From NCBI RefSeq assembly GCF_014400405.1, contig NZ_CP060496.1, positions 310,001 to 374,000 of the forward strand: a stretch of 64,000 nt of DNA, written 5' to 3'. The DNA is from Brachybacterium sp. Z12 (GTDB lineage Bacteria; Actinomycetota; Actinomycetes; Actinomycetales; Dermabacteraceae). The notes beneath the pieces are model-generated. The model saw only the letters and a program-made list of their open reading frames with translations. It searched no databases and was not told the origin of the DNA. A program made the position numbers and the translations under genes. Positions 21,031 to 31,034 of this stretch are shown here, piece after piece. Every line of letters starts with the position of its first letter. The stretch's first letter is position 1.

Positions 21031-21996
21031 CTCAAGTGCGTGGGATGTGACGTTCCCTCGTCGTGTCGAGCCCAAATCCCGGGTTGCGAGGAAGATCGTC
21101 GATGCCACAACGCATCGAGTGGGTCATCCCTGGGTGGAGAGTGTCCTCTCATCCGGCAAGGTTGCATCGGCGGACGCGGTGATCGGGGTCCTCGAGCCCC
21201 ATATCTTCGCGGCGTCGGCGATGAAGCGGGCGAGAGTCCCCATGTATAGAGGCAAGGCGCTCGCGGCGTTGACGTGCTGGGCGGGCCGGACCCTTCGGGA
21301 CGGCGACTCGACCGAGAAGCAGAGAATCGTGCGGCACATGCGGAGCCTCGATCGCATCTATCTGCTCAGCCGCAACCAGGTTGAGATCTTCATGGGCAGC
21401 GGGTTCCGGGAGGAGCAGATCCGGACGGTCTCCTACGGTGTCGACGTCGAGTTCTTCACGCCGGGGAACCCCGTGAGCGCGACATCGACGTACTCGCTGT
21501 CGGGCAAGATTCCGGGCGCGACTACGCCACGTTCTTCAACGCCGTGCGAGGCCTTCCGATAGAGGTGACCCTCGTTGCAAAGCCGACCAATATTGCTCAG
21601 TTGGACATCCCTGACAACGTTAGTTTCGTGGGGACCGTGGATCATCGCGAATATCGCAGCCTCATGCGTCGCGCAAAGGCGGTCGCGGTACCTACACATG
21701 ACTTCGCGTACCCCACGGGGCAGAGCGTGGCTCTGGAGAGTGCCGCGGTGGGAACACCCGTCGTGGTCACCGGAACTCCAGCCATGAGCGAGTACTTTCT
21801 TCATGGCACCGAGGCACTGATGCCGCGGGTCTACGTGGCTGGAGACTGGCGGGACATGCTCATGGATCTGATGCGGGACGAAGAGTTGCGTACGCGAGTG
21901 GCCGCTAATGCGCGACGTCGAGTGCTCCAGCGGAACTCAACTAGCGTGATGTGGGGAGATATCTCTGAAGACCTCATGGGTCTGCTGGTGAGCTAG
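20924..21996 (+). CDS. Glycosyltransferase family 4 (one frameshift)
   Basis: About 357 residues after repair. GTG 20924 is preceded by GGGAGGGGG. Seen: AVVLSEFDVKSWEAKW, RIYLLSRNQVEIFMGSGF, VSYGVDVEFFTPGN, VSFVGTVDHREYRSLMRRAK, YPTGQSVALESAAVGTPVVV (EX7E-like site), and a basic helical end. The frame breaks at the C4 run 21469-21472; one added C gives PVERDIDVLAVGQDSGRDY. It closes the plus-strand operon, with its stop 14 bp from the convergent flippase stop. Confidence 0.82.
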
Positions 21997-22009
21997 CACG
22001 GTCTCCTGC

Positions 22010-23483
22010 TCAGGAACGAGCGAGCATCGCTGCACGCCAGATGCTGTGATAATCGCGTCTGATCGCGGGTATGACTGCAAGTACGCCAGCAACAACGAGC
22101 TGTGTCAGCACAGCCAGGGCGATTCCGGCTACTGGGGTCAGTGCGGCGCTTGCCCACACCACGACGGCTGTGGTGGAGCTCGAGATGAGACCGACCGCGA
22201 AGATCCGGTAGGAGGTGATGAGCATGTTGCGAGTGGGGATGCCTGCCACTCGGCCGGCCCAGGTCAAGGAGATGGGCCAGAGGATCAGCGGAGCGATGGC
22301 GACAGCGATCGCGGCTCCTAGCGGGCCAAGCGCAAGCAACCCGGCGATGAGAAGCGCGGTTCTGATGGCTGCAGAGAACAACGTGTACTTCAGCAGGGAC
22401 GCAGTTCGTCCCCGAACTGTGTAGAGCCAGCCACCGGTCATCGCCATGGTGTTCAGACCTTCGCCGATGGCGATGAAATGCAAGTACGGCACCACGCCCT
22501 CCCACCCAGCGCCGAGCATCACCGCGACCAGTGGAGATGCCGCTGCACTGATGCCGCCAGCGATTAGCGCCATAGGGTACGCGAGTAGCAGCTGCCCCCT
22601 CTCGGCAAAGCGGGTGAGCAGGTGGGTGTCGTCCTGCTGTCGGGATAGCGCTGAGAACGCGACTTGAGAGATGGGCGTGCGGATCTGGTTGAGCGGCATG
22701 CGCGCACTCTGCACAGCACGGGAGTAAAGCCCGACTACGCCAGGCCCAGCGATCAACCCGATGAGTGCGGAGTCACCGTTGCTCGAGAGATAGCTGGCAA
22801 TCTGGGTCCCGAGAAGGGGGAGGCCGAAACGGAAGTATCTCTTCACGGAGACGGAGCGGTCGGTAGTAGCGTCGTGGGCGCCAGGAGCTGAAGAGTAAGA
22901 GGGCGATCAGACTGAGGGTGGCACCGGTGAGATTCTGGACCACCAGAGCCCAAGCGCCCCACCCGCTCAAGGCGGCCAGGATGGCAACGCCAAGAGCCAC
23001 AAGACCAGTGACAATCGTGATGAGCGCCAGGGCACCGAAGCGCATCTCTCGTTGGAAGCCTGCTCTGAGCTGAGAGGCCATTCCAGCGATAGGGAATGAG
23101 GCACTCATCGCCACCAGCATGAGCAGCAGTTCGGGCTGGTGATAGAGGCCGGCGATGAGTGGCGCGACGCAGAGCAGCAGAACGGCGAGTGCTGAACCAA
23201 TACCGGTCGCGCACCACCACAAGTTCGAGCGTTGTGCTGGAGAGATCTCCTTCGCCTGCACGGCAGCGGTGCTCAGGCCTACATCGCGGAACACTTCGCC
23301 TATCCCGATAACCACCGTCACGATGGCCATCAGGCCGTACTCACGAGGCTCGAGGAGCCGCGCGAGCACAACGAGCGCAGTCATCTGTATCGCGAGCTGG
23401 GCCATCTGGCCGCTCAGCGTGGTGACGCCGCTTCTGGCGCTCGCTTTGCCGAGACTACGGGCTGAAGGGGCTGGAGAACTCAC
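22010..23483 (-). CDS. Wzx-like lipid-linked oligosaccharide flippase (one frameshift)
   Basis: About 491 residues with 12-14 membrane segments, of the polysaccharide transporter (PST/MOP) superfamily. N-terminal part: SARSGVTTLSGQMAQLAIQ, VVLARLLEPREYGLMAIVTV, STAAVQAKEISPAQRSNLWW, ASFPIAGMASQLRAGFQREM; C-terminal part: GLPLLGTQIASYLSSNGDSA, YSRAVQSARMPLNQIRTPI. It would flip undecaprenyl-linked repeat units outward for the Wzy-like polymerase. The frame changes near 22831-22832; here one extra base, not a missing one, explains it (repair gives EEILRFGLPLL). GTG 23483 overlaps the stop of the upstream pyruvyl transferase (GTGA). Confidence 0.87.
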
Positions 23484-24603
23484 AAGGCATTCCGCAGCGC
23501 CAGCACTGCCCGTTCCAGTGCTCGGTCGGCATTGTCGAGAACAGTCTCTACCTGTGCATCGAGATCGAGCTCGGATGCAGCGAGCACACGTTCAGCATGG
23601 CCGGACCCATGTCTGAGGTCGACGGTGTGGTTCCAGCCAAGCGGTTCGAAGAGCGGAGCGAACTTCCTCGAGTAGGCGAGCGGGATCGCAGGCGTGCCTG
23701 TAGAGAGAGCATTCAAGCTCGCGTGCATGCGGGCACCAATCACCAGACGCGCAGAGGCGGTGCTCGCGCGGACCTCATCGATCGTGCGCGGAGCGATTAC
23801 CGGGAGCATCTCGGCACGCGCTTCGTTGATCTGCCCGCTCGCATAGGAGTCATTGTCAAGCGCGCCGTTGCCGAGCACATGATCGAAGAGCGTGACCGAG
23901 CGCCCGCGGCTCTCGAGGCCGTCGATGATGCCGAGCATCGTCTGCCGGTACGCGAGGTGATCGACATGCGGGTTCTCGACCCAGAGCAACCCGGACACGT
24001 TGAGTAGCACGTCGTACTGCTCGGACCGAGGGGGCGGGGGAGTGCGAACGCGACATCGGTCGACTGGATCGGCTCCCGATTCGCAAGGCGCCGCACCGTA
24101 TCGATGCTCTGATCATCACGCACCATCACCGCACGGGCCCGGGACAAGGTCTGCGCCGCCAGGAGTCGCGCGCGGCGGGAGCTGAACGGCCCAATGGTCT
24201 GCGGGGTCATCACCAGGGGGACTCCGAGGGCCATCGCGTAGAACGGGGCAGTGGACATCCGAATCAGGTACGACAGGGTGTAGATATCCGCGAAGCTGTC
24301 GCCGGCTCGAGTGTCGAGGATGATGTCGAAGCTCGTGAACCAGGCTCCGAGTCCTCGCTTTCGCAGTACAGCTTCCTTGAGGATGGAGCGCGGGATCGTG
24401 AGCGGCATCGGGCCATCGTTTCCGCCCTCGCCATGCCCGCCCGTGCCCTGGAAGCGAGTCTCGCACCCTGGCCATGCACGCTCGGCCAGTGCGCGAGCGC
24501 CCAGGGCCAGAGTGCGCACCCCTAGATTCGGATTGCTCTCATTCGCCCAGAGGATGAGGACACGAGGAGAGTCCTCGCCAGGCGGGGTGGTGCTCGCGGG
24601 CAC
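23480..24603 (-). CDS. Polysaccharide pyruvyl transferase family protein (one frameshift)
   Basis: About 375 residues after repair. N-terminus VLILWANESNPNLGVRTLALG, then GDSFADIYTLSYLIRM, PLVMTPQTIGPFSSRRARL, VMVRDDQSIDTVRRL, and the family end RLVIGARMHASLNALSTGTP. Such enzymes move pyruvate from phosphoenolpyruvate onto a sugar as a ketal, adding negative charge to the polymer. The break lies in the paired G runs at 24030-24040; one added base gives FALPPPPRSEQYDVLLNVSG. GTG 24603 has AAGGAG about 9 nt upstream. It is divergent from the FrhB-like gene across 56 bp. Confidence 0.85.
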
Positions 24604-24647
24604 TCCACATCTCCTTATCGGTTCTGGGTGGGGCTGTAGACCTACTC

Positions 24648-24653
24648 TAGTAT
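24648..24653 (+). promoter_or_regulatory. Leaderless -10 box (TAGTAT) for the FrhB-like gene
   Basis: TAGTAT ends six bases before ATG 24660 and there is no ribosome-binding site, so transcription probably begins at the start codon. The same short intergenic gap must hold the opposing promoter for the pyruvyl transferase gene. Confidence 0.55.
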
Positions 24654-24659
24654 GGCGAT

Positions 24660-25924
24660 ATGCGTGGAATCGGACAGGCGTCGCAGCACGAGACTATCGC
24701 CAGTGCCGCGAGTCACGTAGCACGCACAGAACGGTGTACGGGATGTGGCGCATGCGCACTTCTGGATCCAGGGCTGCGTATGGAGATGCAGGAAGGTCAG
24801 ATGCGTCCGGTCGCCACCGGAACCCCTTCCTCCACCGACGTCACCACTTTCAGGAGGGTCTGCCCGGGGTTACGGTGCGCTCGCCGTTCCGTGGCGCAGC
24901 CGCCCACCGGCACCCGATTCTCGGACCGTATGAGGCCGTCTGGCGAGCCAATGCGTGCGATGCGGAGACTCGGCACGCTGGATCCAGCGGGGGAGTGCTC
25001 ACCGCTCTCAGCATCTGGAATCTTGAATCACGCGGAGGAGAGTCCCATACGGTCGCGCCCTCATCGAGGGAACCTCGCCGCGCCGTGCCGGTGTCGCTCA
25101 TGAGCAAGGAGCAGGCGCTCGCCTCCGCTAGCAGTAGATACGCTCCGGTCGCTGCTGCGCGGGATGTGACAGCGATGAGTGGCCAGGAGGCCGTCGTCAG
25201 CAAGCCCTGTGAGACCGCCTCGATGCGCGCGATGGTGGACGAGGGGGCGGGGCCACTGCTGCTCTCGTTCTTCTGCGCCGGTACCCCGAATCAGACCGCC
25301 ACGGATGACGTCATCACACGGCTCGGCGGCGAACCCGAAGACGTCGTGAAGCTGCGCTATCGGGGCATGGGCTGGCCGGGCAAGTTCTCAGCCGCGCTCA
25401 GTGACGGTGCAGTGGTCGAGACGGAGTACGACGATTCCTGGGGACGGACCCTCGGCCCGAGCGTGCCGTGGAGATGTCGTACCTGTGGTGATGGCATGGG
25501 TGAGTCTGCAGATCTCGTGGCCGGTGATCTCTGGGAGACGGATGAGCGCGGCTACCCGCTCTTCGAGGAGCTGGAGGGCTACAGCGTGCTTATCGCGCGA
25601 ACACAGCGCGGTGTTGAGGCGGCGCGAGCTGCTGCGGCCGCCGGATACATCCAGCTGGAGCCCGTGAGCGTCGAGGAGGTGCTCGCTGCACAGCCTGCTC
25701 AGGTTGCACGGCGTGAACGACTCATGGGTCGTCTGGTAGCGACAGTATTGATGGGTTTGCCGATCACGCGTTACCAGGGCTTCGGTGTGCTCCGTGAGAG
25801 CGGAAAGCGGCCACGGGCCATCTATAAGGAGGCCCTTGGCGCGGCCGCCCGACTTCGCGCGCGAGGCTATGACTGGGCTGGGGGACGAGTTCGTCCGGTT
25901 CTATCGAAGCTTCGAGGCAGATGA
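24660..25924 (+). CDS. FrhB/FdhB-like coenzyme F420 hydrogenase beta-subunit family protein (one frameshift)
   Basis: About 421 residues after repair. The N-terminus has a cysteine cluster RCTGCGACALL and a later VCPG that would bind an iron-sulfur cluster, then AETRHAGSSGGVLTALS, ASASSRYAPVAA, VSKPCETASMRAM, LLSFFCAGTPNQTATDDV, LRYRGMGWPGKF and CRTCGDGMGESADLVAGDLW. These are the FrhB_FdhB N and C domains. Homologues turn up in polysaccharide loci beside pyruvyl transferases; a redox role in sugar or pyruvyl chemistry is possible but unproven. The break is in the G4 run at 24866-24869 (repair gives CPGVTVRSPFRG). Confidence 0.82.
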
Positions 25925-25995
25925 CGATGCAGGGCCTCAACGCCGGGGTCGGGCGCTGGAAGGTGGAAGGCAAGCGAGACTCGGTAGCCCGATGA
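25921..25995 (+). other. Short ORF at an ATGA junction, possible stub of a lost gene
   Basis: An ATG overlaps the stop of the FrhB-like gene exactly as at other junctions in this locus, but the frame closes after 24 residues (MTMQGLNAGVGRW...). It may be the 5' stub of a gene removed by rearrangement, or chance. The remaining 129 bp to the next stop show only a 7-bp inverted repeat (ACCAGGA/TCCTGGT near 26030). Confidence 0.25.
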
Positions 25996-26124
25996 GCAGC
26001 GCTCCTTAAAGAACCAGGATCGTGACGGGTTTGGTTCCTGGTGGCCGATCCCCGGGGGCACTCTGTGGAGTGGTGTGGAAGGGGCGGTCGACCCAGTTGA
26101 TGCAATGGCTGGACCAGAGCCTAA

Positions 26125-28053
26125 TCATCGGGCGGAGTCCATCACTTCGACGAGAACTGCATCGACAGAGTTGTTGAGCTGTGCCGAAAACGTGGCGGTG
26201 ATGTGGTTGTCGTCCAAATAGACGTACTCGCCATCTCGAGTCGGTGTGCACTCCAGCCCAGGGCAGATCTGAGCGGTGAGATCGAGGCTGGCGCTCGCGG
26301 CGGTGGAGGCGTACGGATCCGCCCAGCTCTCATCTAGCGTGACGGTGCAGGCGGCATCGTCATGCCCGAGCTGCTCCCCGCAGGCGAAGAGATTGTCGTG
26401 GAACCGGGGAACATCGCGAATTGTGATCACTTCCGTCCCGTGGGCACGTACGTCCTCCACGAAGTCATCGATCCCGTCGAGCGAGTGGTCGCCCTCCGGG
26501 GTGCTGGCGGTTCCTAGAATGACCAGCACATCGGTGTCATCAAGCAGGTCTCCGCTGCGTGCGGCGGACCATGCCTCGAAGCAGGTCTGATCGCGCCCCT
26601 CTCCTGGGGTGGTTCGGAACAGGCAACCCGGGAGGAGATACGCCTGCGCAGCCCATCCTTCACGTTCGATCGTCGGTGTGAACGCCGCCATGTACTGCTG
26701 GGTGTGGGAGCTGCCGAGGAAGGTCACCCTGGGGACATCGGGTTCAGAGCCGGGGAGCGCGCTGCAGTACTCGGCCAGCAGATCGGTGTCGCACTCCCCG
26801 CCGAGCTCTGCCCAGCTCTGGCGCGCACTGCTGCCGGGGTCGGCTGCAGCACGGTTGTCCACATAGGGTCTGAGCCCCACCAGCATGGCGGCACCGAGAG
26901 CGAAGATCGCGACGACGACGCCTGCGGATCGCCACACCGAACCTGACCGCTGGAACCGAGCGAGAGGGTTCTCCACCGCATGCACGAGGGCAATGCTCAC
27001 CGCGCACGATGAGGCAAGGACGGCGGTACCTCCTGCGATGCCGAGCTGGCCCGTGCTCGACATGGATTGAGCGATCACCAGAATCGGCCAGTGGACCAAA
27101 TATAGGGCGTAGGAGTAGGCGCCGGCCCGTACCAGCCAAGGGTGCGCCAACAGCGTGGGCCGGGATGTTGGCCGCGTGGTCGCCAAGAGGATCAGGCCAG
27201 CTCCGCTCAGCGGCCATAGCGCCGCGATGCCTGGGAATGTCGTCCCAACTGGCAGCAGGAAGCCACACGCCGCGATCATCACGACCCCGATGTAGATCAT
27301 GAGCCGTGCAATGGAGGTACGGATGCGGACCTCCCCGATCACCGCGAGGAGGGAGCCGAGCGCAAACTCCCACAGTCTTGCCCGCACATCGAAGTACGCC
27401 CGCTCCTGGGAGGCCTCAGTCATCCACATGCTGAATGTGAGGGACCCTATGAACACGATGCCGAACCCGAGTGCCAGCCACACCCTGAGTGGAATCTTCG
27501 TGATCCGAGCCGCAAGGACTGCGATGAGGTGCGCGACCGCCCACAGCACGAATACCTGCCCCTGGATCGAGAGCGACCAGAAATGCTGGCTCGGAGACAA
27601 GGTGGTGAGATCTGCCGAGTAATAGTCCGCGGCACGTTCCTGCAGAAGCATGTTCTCGACATAGAAGAGACTCGCCCAGCCATCGTCGAGCAAAGACGGC
27701 CATCTCCACACAGGGAGGAAAGTCAGGGCGCCGATGAGGGTCAGCGCCACTGTGGCTCCTGCGAGTGGGAGAAGCCGTCCGAATCGGCGGACCAGGAACG
27801 TCGCCGGATTGAAGCCCCGACCCTGGCGAGTTACTGCGATCACCGACGCCGTCATGAGGAATGCGGAGACGAGGAGGAAGACGTCGACACCACCGGAGAC
27901 CCGATGGAACCACACGTGATAGATGACCACTAGGAACAGCGCCAGCGTGCGAAGCCCTTGAATCTCAGGAATGAAACGGGTCTTTGCTCCGGTGGAGCGC
28001 GCTTGCTGAGAGGCTTCGGCCTGCGCGGGCATGAGCTGCGGGTCGACTGTCAT
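26125..28053 (-). CDS. Acyltransferase 3 with C-terminal SGNH domain (OafA/OatA-like)
   Basis: Intact 642-residue protein expected to acetylate surface sugars. Residues about 28-390 are the ten-helix acyltransferase 3 domain: IPEIQGLRTLALFLVVIYHV with catalytic His, GGVDVFLLVSAFLM, PATFLVRRFGRLLPLAG, FWSLSIQGQVFVLW, AYSYALYLVHWPILV. The outer SGNH domain follows: FLGSSHTQQYMAAF (nucleophile Ser) and DDNHITATFSAQL (Asp/His pair). This layout matches two-domain O-acetyltransferases where the membrane part passes the acyl group to the SGNH domain. It stands alone, transcribed toward the pyruvyl/FrhB region, with an IS256 inserted just upstream that may have removed its natural promoter. Confidence 0.9.
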   Translation of the reverse strand: MTVDPQLMPAQAEASQQARSTGAKTRFIPEIQGLRTLALFLVVIYHVWFHRVSGGVDVFLLVSAFLMTASVIAVTRQGRGFNPATFLVRRFGRLLPLAGATVALTLIGALTFLPVWRWPSLLDDGWASLFYVENMLLQERAADYYSADLTTLSPSQHFWSLSIQGQVFVLWAVAHLIAVLAARITKIPLRVWLALGFGIVFIGSLTFSMWMTEASQERAYFDVRARLWEFALGSLLAVIGEVRIRTSIARLMIYIGVVMIAACGFLLPVGTTFPGIAALWPLSGAGLILLATTRPTSRPTLLAHPWLVRAGAYSYALYLVHWPILVIAQSMSSTGQLGIAGGTAVLASSCAVSIALVHAVENPLARFQRSGSVWRSAGVVVAIFALGAAMLVGLRPYVDNRAAADPGSSARQSWAELGGECDTDLLAEYCSALPGSEPDVPRVTFLGSSHTQQYMAAFTPTIEREGWAAQAYLLPGCLFRTTPGEGRDQTCFEAWSAARSGDLLDDTDVLVILGTASTPEGDHSLDGIDDFVEDVRAHGTEVITIRDVPRFHDNLFACGEQLGHDDAACTVTLDESWADPYASTAASASLDLTAQICPGLECTPTRDGEYVYLDDNHITATFSAQLNNSVDAVLVEVMDSAR

Positions 28054-28067
28054 GGAGCTAGTCTTCC

Positions 28068-29438
28068 CTACTCGTGAGCTAGTGGGCCGGGTGTCTCGCG
28101 CGCGCGATTGAATCGTGGTGCACCGGGAGGTGTCAAGTTTTCTGTGTACCGGTCGATCAGCCTCTCTGCCGGGTGGTCAGAGGGGAGTCTGTTGGGGAAC
28201 TGGACGGCGAAAGCGTTCAATGCTTGGTGCCATCCCTGGGTGCCGGTGCCGAGATGGCCGCCGCGGCGGGTTTCGATGTTCCGGATGCCCAGGTAGACCA
28301 GCTTGATCACTGCCTCGTCCGAGGGGAACGAGCCCCGGGTCTTGGTGATCTTCCGTAGCTGGTAATTGATCGATTCGATCTGGTTCGTGGTGTAGATGAC
28401 CTTGCGGATCTCCGGAGTGAACGCGAGGAACGGGATAAAGTCCTCCCACGCATTCCGCCAGGCCAGCACGGCCCCTGGAGCCTTGGTCTGCCACGTCTCT
28501 GCGAAGGCCTCCAGCGCCAGCTGCGCGGCCTCCACGGTCGCGGCGGTGTAGATCGGGCGCATGTCCTTAGCCATCGTCTTGCGGTCGGCGTAGGAGGCGT
28601 ACTTCATCGCCGAGCGCAGCAGGTGGACCACACAGGTCTGGACCACGGTCTCGGGGTAGATGCTGTTCACCGCGGCCGGCAGCCCACTCAGCCCGTCGCA
28701 GCACAGGATCAAGATGTCCTTGGTACCGCGGTTACGGATCTCGGTCAGGACATTCGCCCAGAACTTCGCGCCCTCGCTGACGCCCAGCCATAGACCCAGC
28801 ACCTGCTTGCGGCCCTCGAGATCCACGCCCACGGCGACGTGGCAGGCCTTGTTCGCCACGACACCGCCATCGCGGATCTTCAGCCAGATCGCGTCGATAT
28901 AGACGATCGGATAGACCGTCTCCAGCGGGCGGGACTGCCACTGGGCGACCTCGTCGGCGACGACGTCGGTGACCCGGGAGATCGTGGCGGCGGAGACCTT
29001 GGAGCCGTAGATCTCCTCGAGGTGGGAGCCGATATCGCGGGTGGTCATCCCGCGGGCATACAGCGACAGGATCATGTCCTCGACCCTCCCGAGCCGGCGG
29101 GTCCGCTTCGGCACAATCACGGGCTCGAACGAGCCATTGCGGTCCCTGGGCACGGTGATCTGGACCGGCCCTTGGAGGGTCTGGACGGACTTGGTGGTCT
29201 TACCGTTGCGGGAGTTGCCCGTGCCGACGCCAGCAGGGTCGCCGGCCTCGTAGCCCAGGTGATCGCTCATCTCGGTCTCCAGGGCCCTCTCCAGCACGGC
29301 CTGGGTCATCCGTGAGAGAAGCTCCTCGACCCCGTGGCGGCCCTCGCCGAGGTCCTCAGCAGCGTTGACGAGGGCATCGACCTGATCGGCGTTCAGCACG
29401 CCGGCAAGAGGGTTCTGGGCATCAGCAGTATCGGTCAT
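28068..29438 (-). CDS. IS256-family (mutator-type) transposase
   Basis: Intact 456-residue frame. DDE catalytic residues are visible in YIDAIWLKIRDG, LCCDGLSGLPAAV and the TTNQIESINYQLRKITKTRG segment that carries the Glu. LGRVEDMILSLYARGMTTRD and GIRNIETRRGGHLGTGTQGW are also typical. The last 20 residues (after RYTENLTPPG) are encoded outside the left inverted repeat, so the stop codon is supplied by flanking DNA; normal family members end near the repeat. ATG 29438 is the start. The element looks capable of movement. Confidence 0.93.
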   Translation of the reverse strand: MTDTADAQNPLAGVLNADQVDALVNAAEDLGEGRHGVEELLSRMTQAVLERALETEMSDHLGYEAGDPAGVGTGNSRNGKTTKSVQTLQGPVQITVPRDRNGSFEPVIVPKRTRRLGRVEDMILSLYARGMTTRDIGSHLEEIYGSKVSAATISRVTDVVADEVAQWQSRPLETVYPIVYIDAIWLKIRDGGVVANKACHVAVGVDLEGRKQVLGLWLGVSEGAKFWANVLTEIRNRGTKDILILCCDGLSGLPAAVNSIYPETVVQTCVVHLLRSAMKYASYADRKTMAKDMRPIYTAATVEAAQLALEAFAETWQTKAPGAVLAWRNAWEDFIPFLAFTPEIRKVIYTTNQIESINYQLRKITKTRGSFPSDEAVIKLVYLGIRNIETRRGGHLGTGTQGWHQALNAFAVQFPNRLPSDHPAERLIDRYTENLTPPGAPRFNRARETPGPLAHE

Positions 29439-29518
29439 GTCATCGGTCCTTCTCAGAGGCGGAACAGCAGGTCACACCTCGGTTCGAGACCGGACCCTTA
29501 CACAGCTAATGAAACACC
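28129..29518 (-). mobile_element. IS256-family insertion sequence
   Basis: The element is bounded by an imperfect 24-bp inverted repeat: inward from 28129 GGTGTCAAGTTTTCTGTGTA and inward from 29518 on the other strand GGTGTTTCATTAGCTGTGTA, 16 of 24 positions matching. The length (about 1.39 kb) and single transposase fit the family. I see no 8-9 bp target duplication at the edges, so later rearrangement next to it is likely. Confidence 0.75.
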
Positions 29519-29614
29519 CTCGAATCCGCAGGCCGCTTCTCTGAGCTGGGGGCCTGACCCTTGTTCGTGGACACGCTGATTCCAGCTTCTGCTGGGGAAG
29601 CGAGATCATGAACC

Positions 29615-29977
29615 ATGGCCAGGAAGAACTACTCCGAAGAGTTTCGCCAGCAGGCGGTTGACCTGTACGAGTCGACACCGGGAGCGACGCTCCGCGGTAT
29701 CGCGGAGGACCTCGGGATCGTCCGGGGCACGCTGCGACAGTGGCTCGAGACCCACGCCAGTGGGAAGAAGACCGCGGCTGACGGCACGCTGACCGACAGT
29801 CCGTTGCGGTCCGCGCCGACGCCCAGCACGGCCGATCCCAATGAGCCGCTCGAGCAACGCGTCGCTCGCCTGGAAGCAGAGAACGCCCAGTTGAGAGCGG
29901 AGACGACGAAGCTCACCACGGAGCGAGAGATCCTCCAGAAAGCCGCTAAGTATTTCGCTGGGGAGACGCGCTGGTGA
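29615..29977 (+). CDS. IS3-family transposase OrfA
   Basis: 120 residues with a helix-turn-helix (YSEEFRQQAVDLYESTPG, LRGIAEDLGIVRGTLRQWL) and a C-terminal leucine-zipper-like coiled coil (LEQRVARLEAENAQLRAETT). It binds the IS ends and partners with OrfB. Its stop overlaps the OrfB start as GTGA at 29974, so OrfB could be made by coupling or by the frameshift typical of IS3 elements. Confidence 0.93.
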   Translation: MARKNYSEEFRQQAVDLYESTPGATLRGIAEDLGIVRGTLRQWLETHASGKKTAADGTLTDSPLRSAPTPSTADPNEPLEQRVARLEAENAQLRAETTKLTTEREILQKAAKYFAGETRW

Positions 29978-30879
29978 GTCGCTTCCAGTTCGTCGCCGAC
30001 CACCACGCCACCTACCCGGTGAAGCGACTGTGCGAGCTCGTCGAGATCGAGCGTTCCTCCTACTACGCCTGGCAGGCAGGCGCCCCGGCACGGGCCGAGA
30101 GAGCCGCCCACGATGCGGAGCTGCTGGAGCGGATCCGCATCATCCACGCCAAGGACGACGCTCAGGGTGTCCCACGGATCACGGCCGAGCTCAACGACGG
30201 TGCCGCACTCGAGGACCGCGTGAACCACAAGCGGGTCGCCCGCGTGATGCGGACCGCTGGCCTCGCCGGGTTCGTCAAGAAGCGCCGGCACCGCACGACG
30301 GTGCCGGAGCCTGCCGACCAGGTCGTTCCTGACCTGCTGGGCCGAAACTTCACCGCCGAGGCGCCGAACCGGCGCTACGTCGGTGACATCACCTACCTGC
30401 CGCTGTCCGAGACCAGCGGGGGTGGGAACCTGTATCTCGCCACGGTGATCGACTGCTACAGCCGCCGCCTGGTGGGCTGGGCGATCGCGGACCACATGCG
30501 AACCGACCTCGTCGCTGATGCACTCAAGCCCGCCGCCGCGACCCGTGGATCTCTGGCAGGAGCGATCTTCCACAGCGACCACGGTTCGGTCTACACCTCG
30601 AAGGCCTACGCCGATCTCTGCGCCCGGCTCGGCGTGACCCAGTCGATGGGAGCCGTCGGCTCCAGCGCCGACAACGCGATGGCGGAGTCGTTCAACGCGA
30701 CGGCGAAACGCGAGGTCCTCCGCGACGCCGCGTGCTTCACCGACGAGCTCACCGCCCGCCGCACGATGTTCCGCTGGCTGACCCGCTACAACACCAAGCG
30801 CCGCCACTCCTGGTGCCGCTACCAGTCCCCGAACACCTACGAACGCACCTACACCGATAAACTCGCGCTCGCAGCGTAA
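29974..30879 (+). CDS. IS3-family transposase OrfB (integrase core)
   Basis: 301 residues. An HTH_21-like region (VPRITAELND, HKRVARVMRTAGLAG) precedes the rve integrase core with the DDE triad: YVGDITYLPL, FHSDHGSVYTSKAY and SADNAMAESFNATAKREVL. Intact, so the element is probably active. It ends ten bases before the right inverted repeat. Confidence 0.94.
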   Translation: MSRFQFVADHHATYPVKRLCELVEIERSSYYAWQAGAPARAERAAHDAELLERIRIIHAKDDAQGVPRITAELNDGAALEDRVNHKRVARVMRTAGLAGFVKKRRHRTTVPEPADQVVPDLLGRNFTAEAPNRRYVGDITYLPLSETSGGGNLYLATVIDCYSRRLVGWAIADHMRTDLVADALKPAAATRGSLAGAIFHSDHGSVYTSKAYADLCARLGVTQSMGAVGSSADNAMAESFNATAKREVLRDAACFTDELTARRTMFRWLTRYNTKRRHSWCRYQSPNTYERTYTDKLALAA

Positions 30880-30913
30880 ACAACCCCCGTGTCCACGAAC
30901 CGGGGTAGGCCCC

Positions 30914-30999
30914 ATCGGCTCGTGCTCGTCGCCGTACAGCTCCGGCTCGGGGCCGTCGAGGTAGTCCAGCGCGTCGGCGGCGCGGCCATTCGTGGGCAT
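30914..30999 (-). pseudogene. 5' end of a small gene cut by the IS3 element
   Basis: ATG 30999 has GGAG-type sites upstream and reads 28 residues (MPTNGRAADALDYLDGPEPE...) before running into the IS3 right end. The product is not recognised; the acidic, small composition would suit a minor phage protein, in line with the phage-like genes further right. What was downstream has been lost or displaced. Confidence 0.5.
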
Positions 31000-31034
31000 G
31001 GTTGTGCTCCGTTCTCCCGCCGTGCGGGCATGAG

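Larger units (their letters stand above)
29549..30913 (+). mobile_element. IS3-family insertion sequence, complete
   Basis: Inverted ends read GGGGCCTGACCC...GTTCGTGGACAC from 29549 and GGGGCCTACCCC...GTTCGTGGACAC from 30913 on the other strand. Between them are overlapping orfA and orfB with intact catalytic residues. Total about 1365 bp. The right end cuts a small minus-strand gene (30914-30999). Partial copies of the same left end occur at 34073-34352 in the opposite orientation. Confidence 0.85.
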
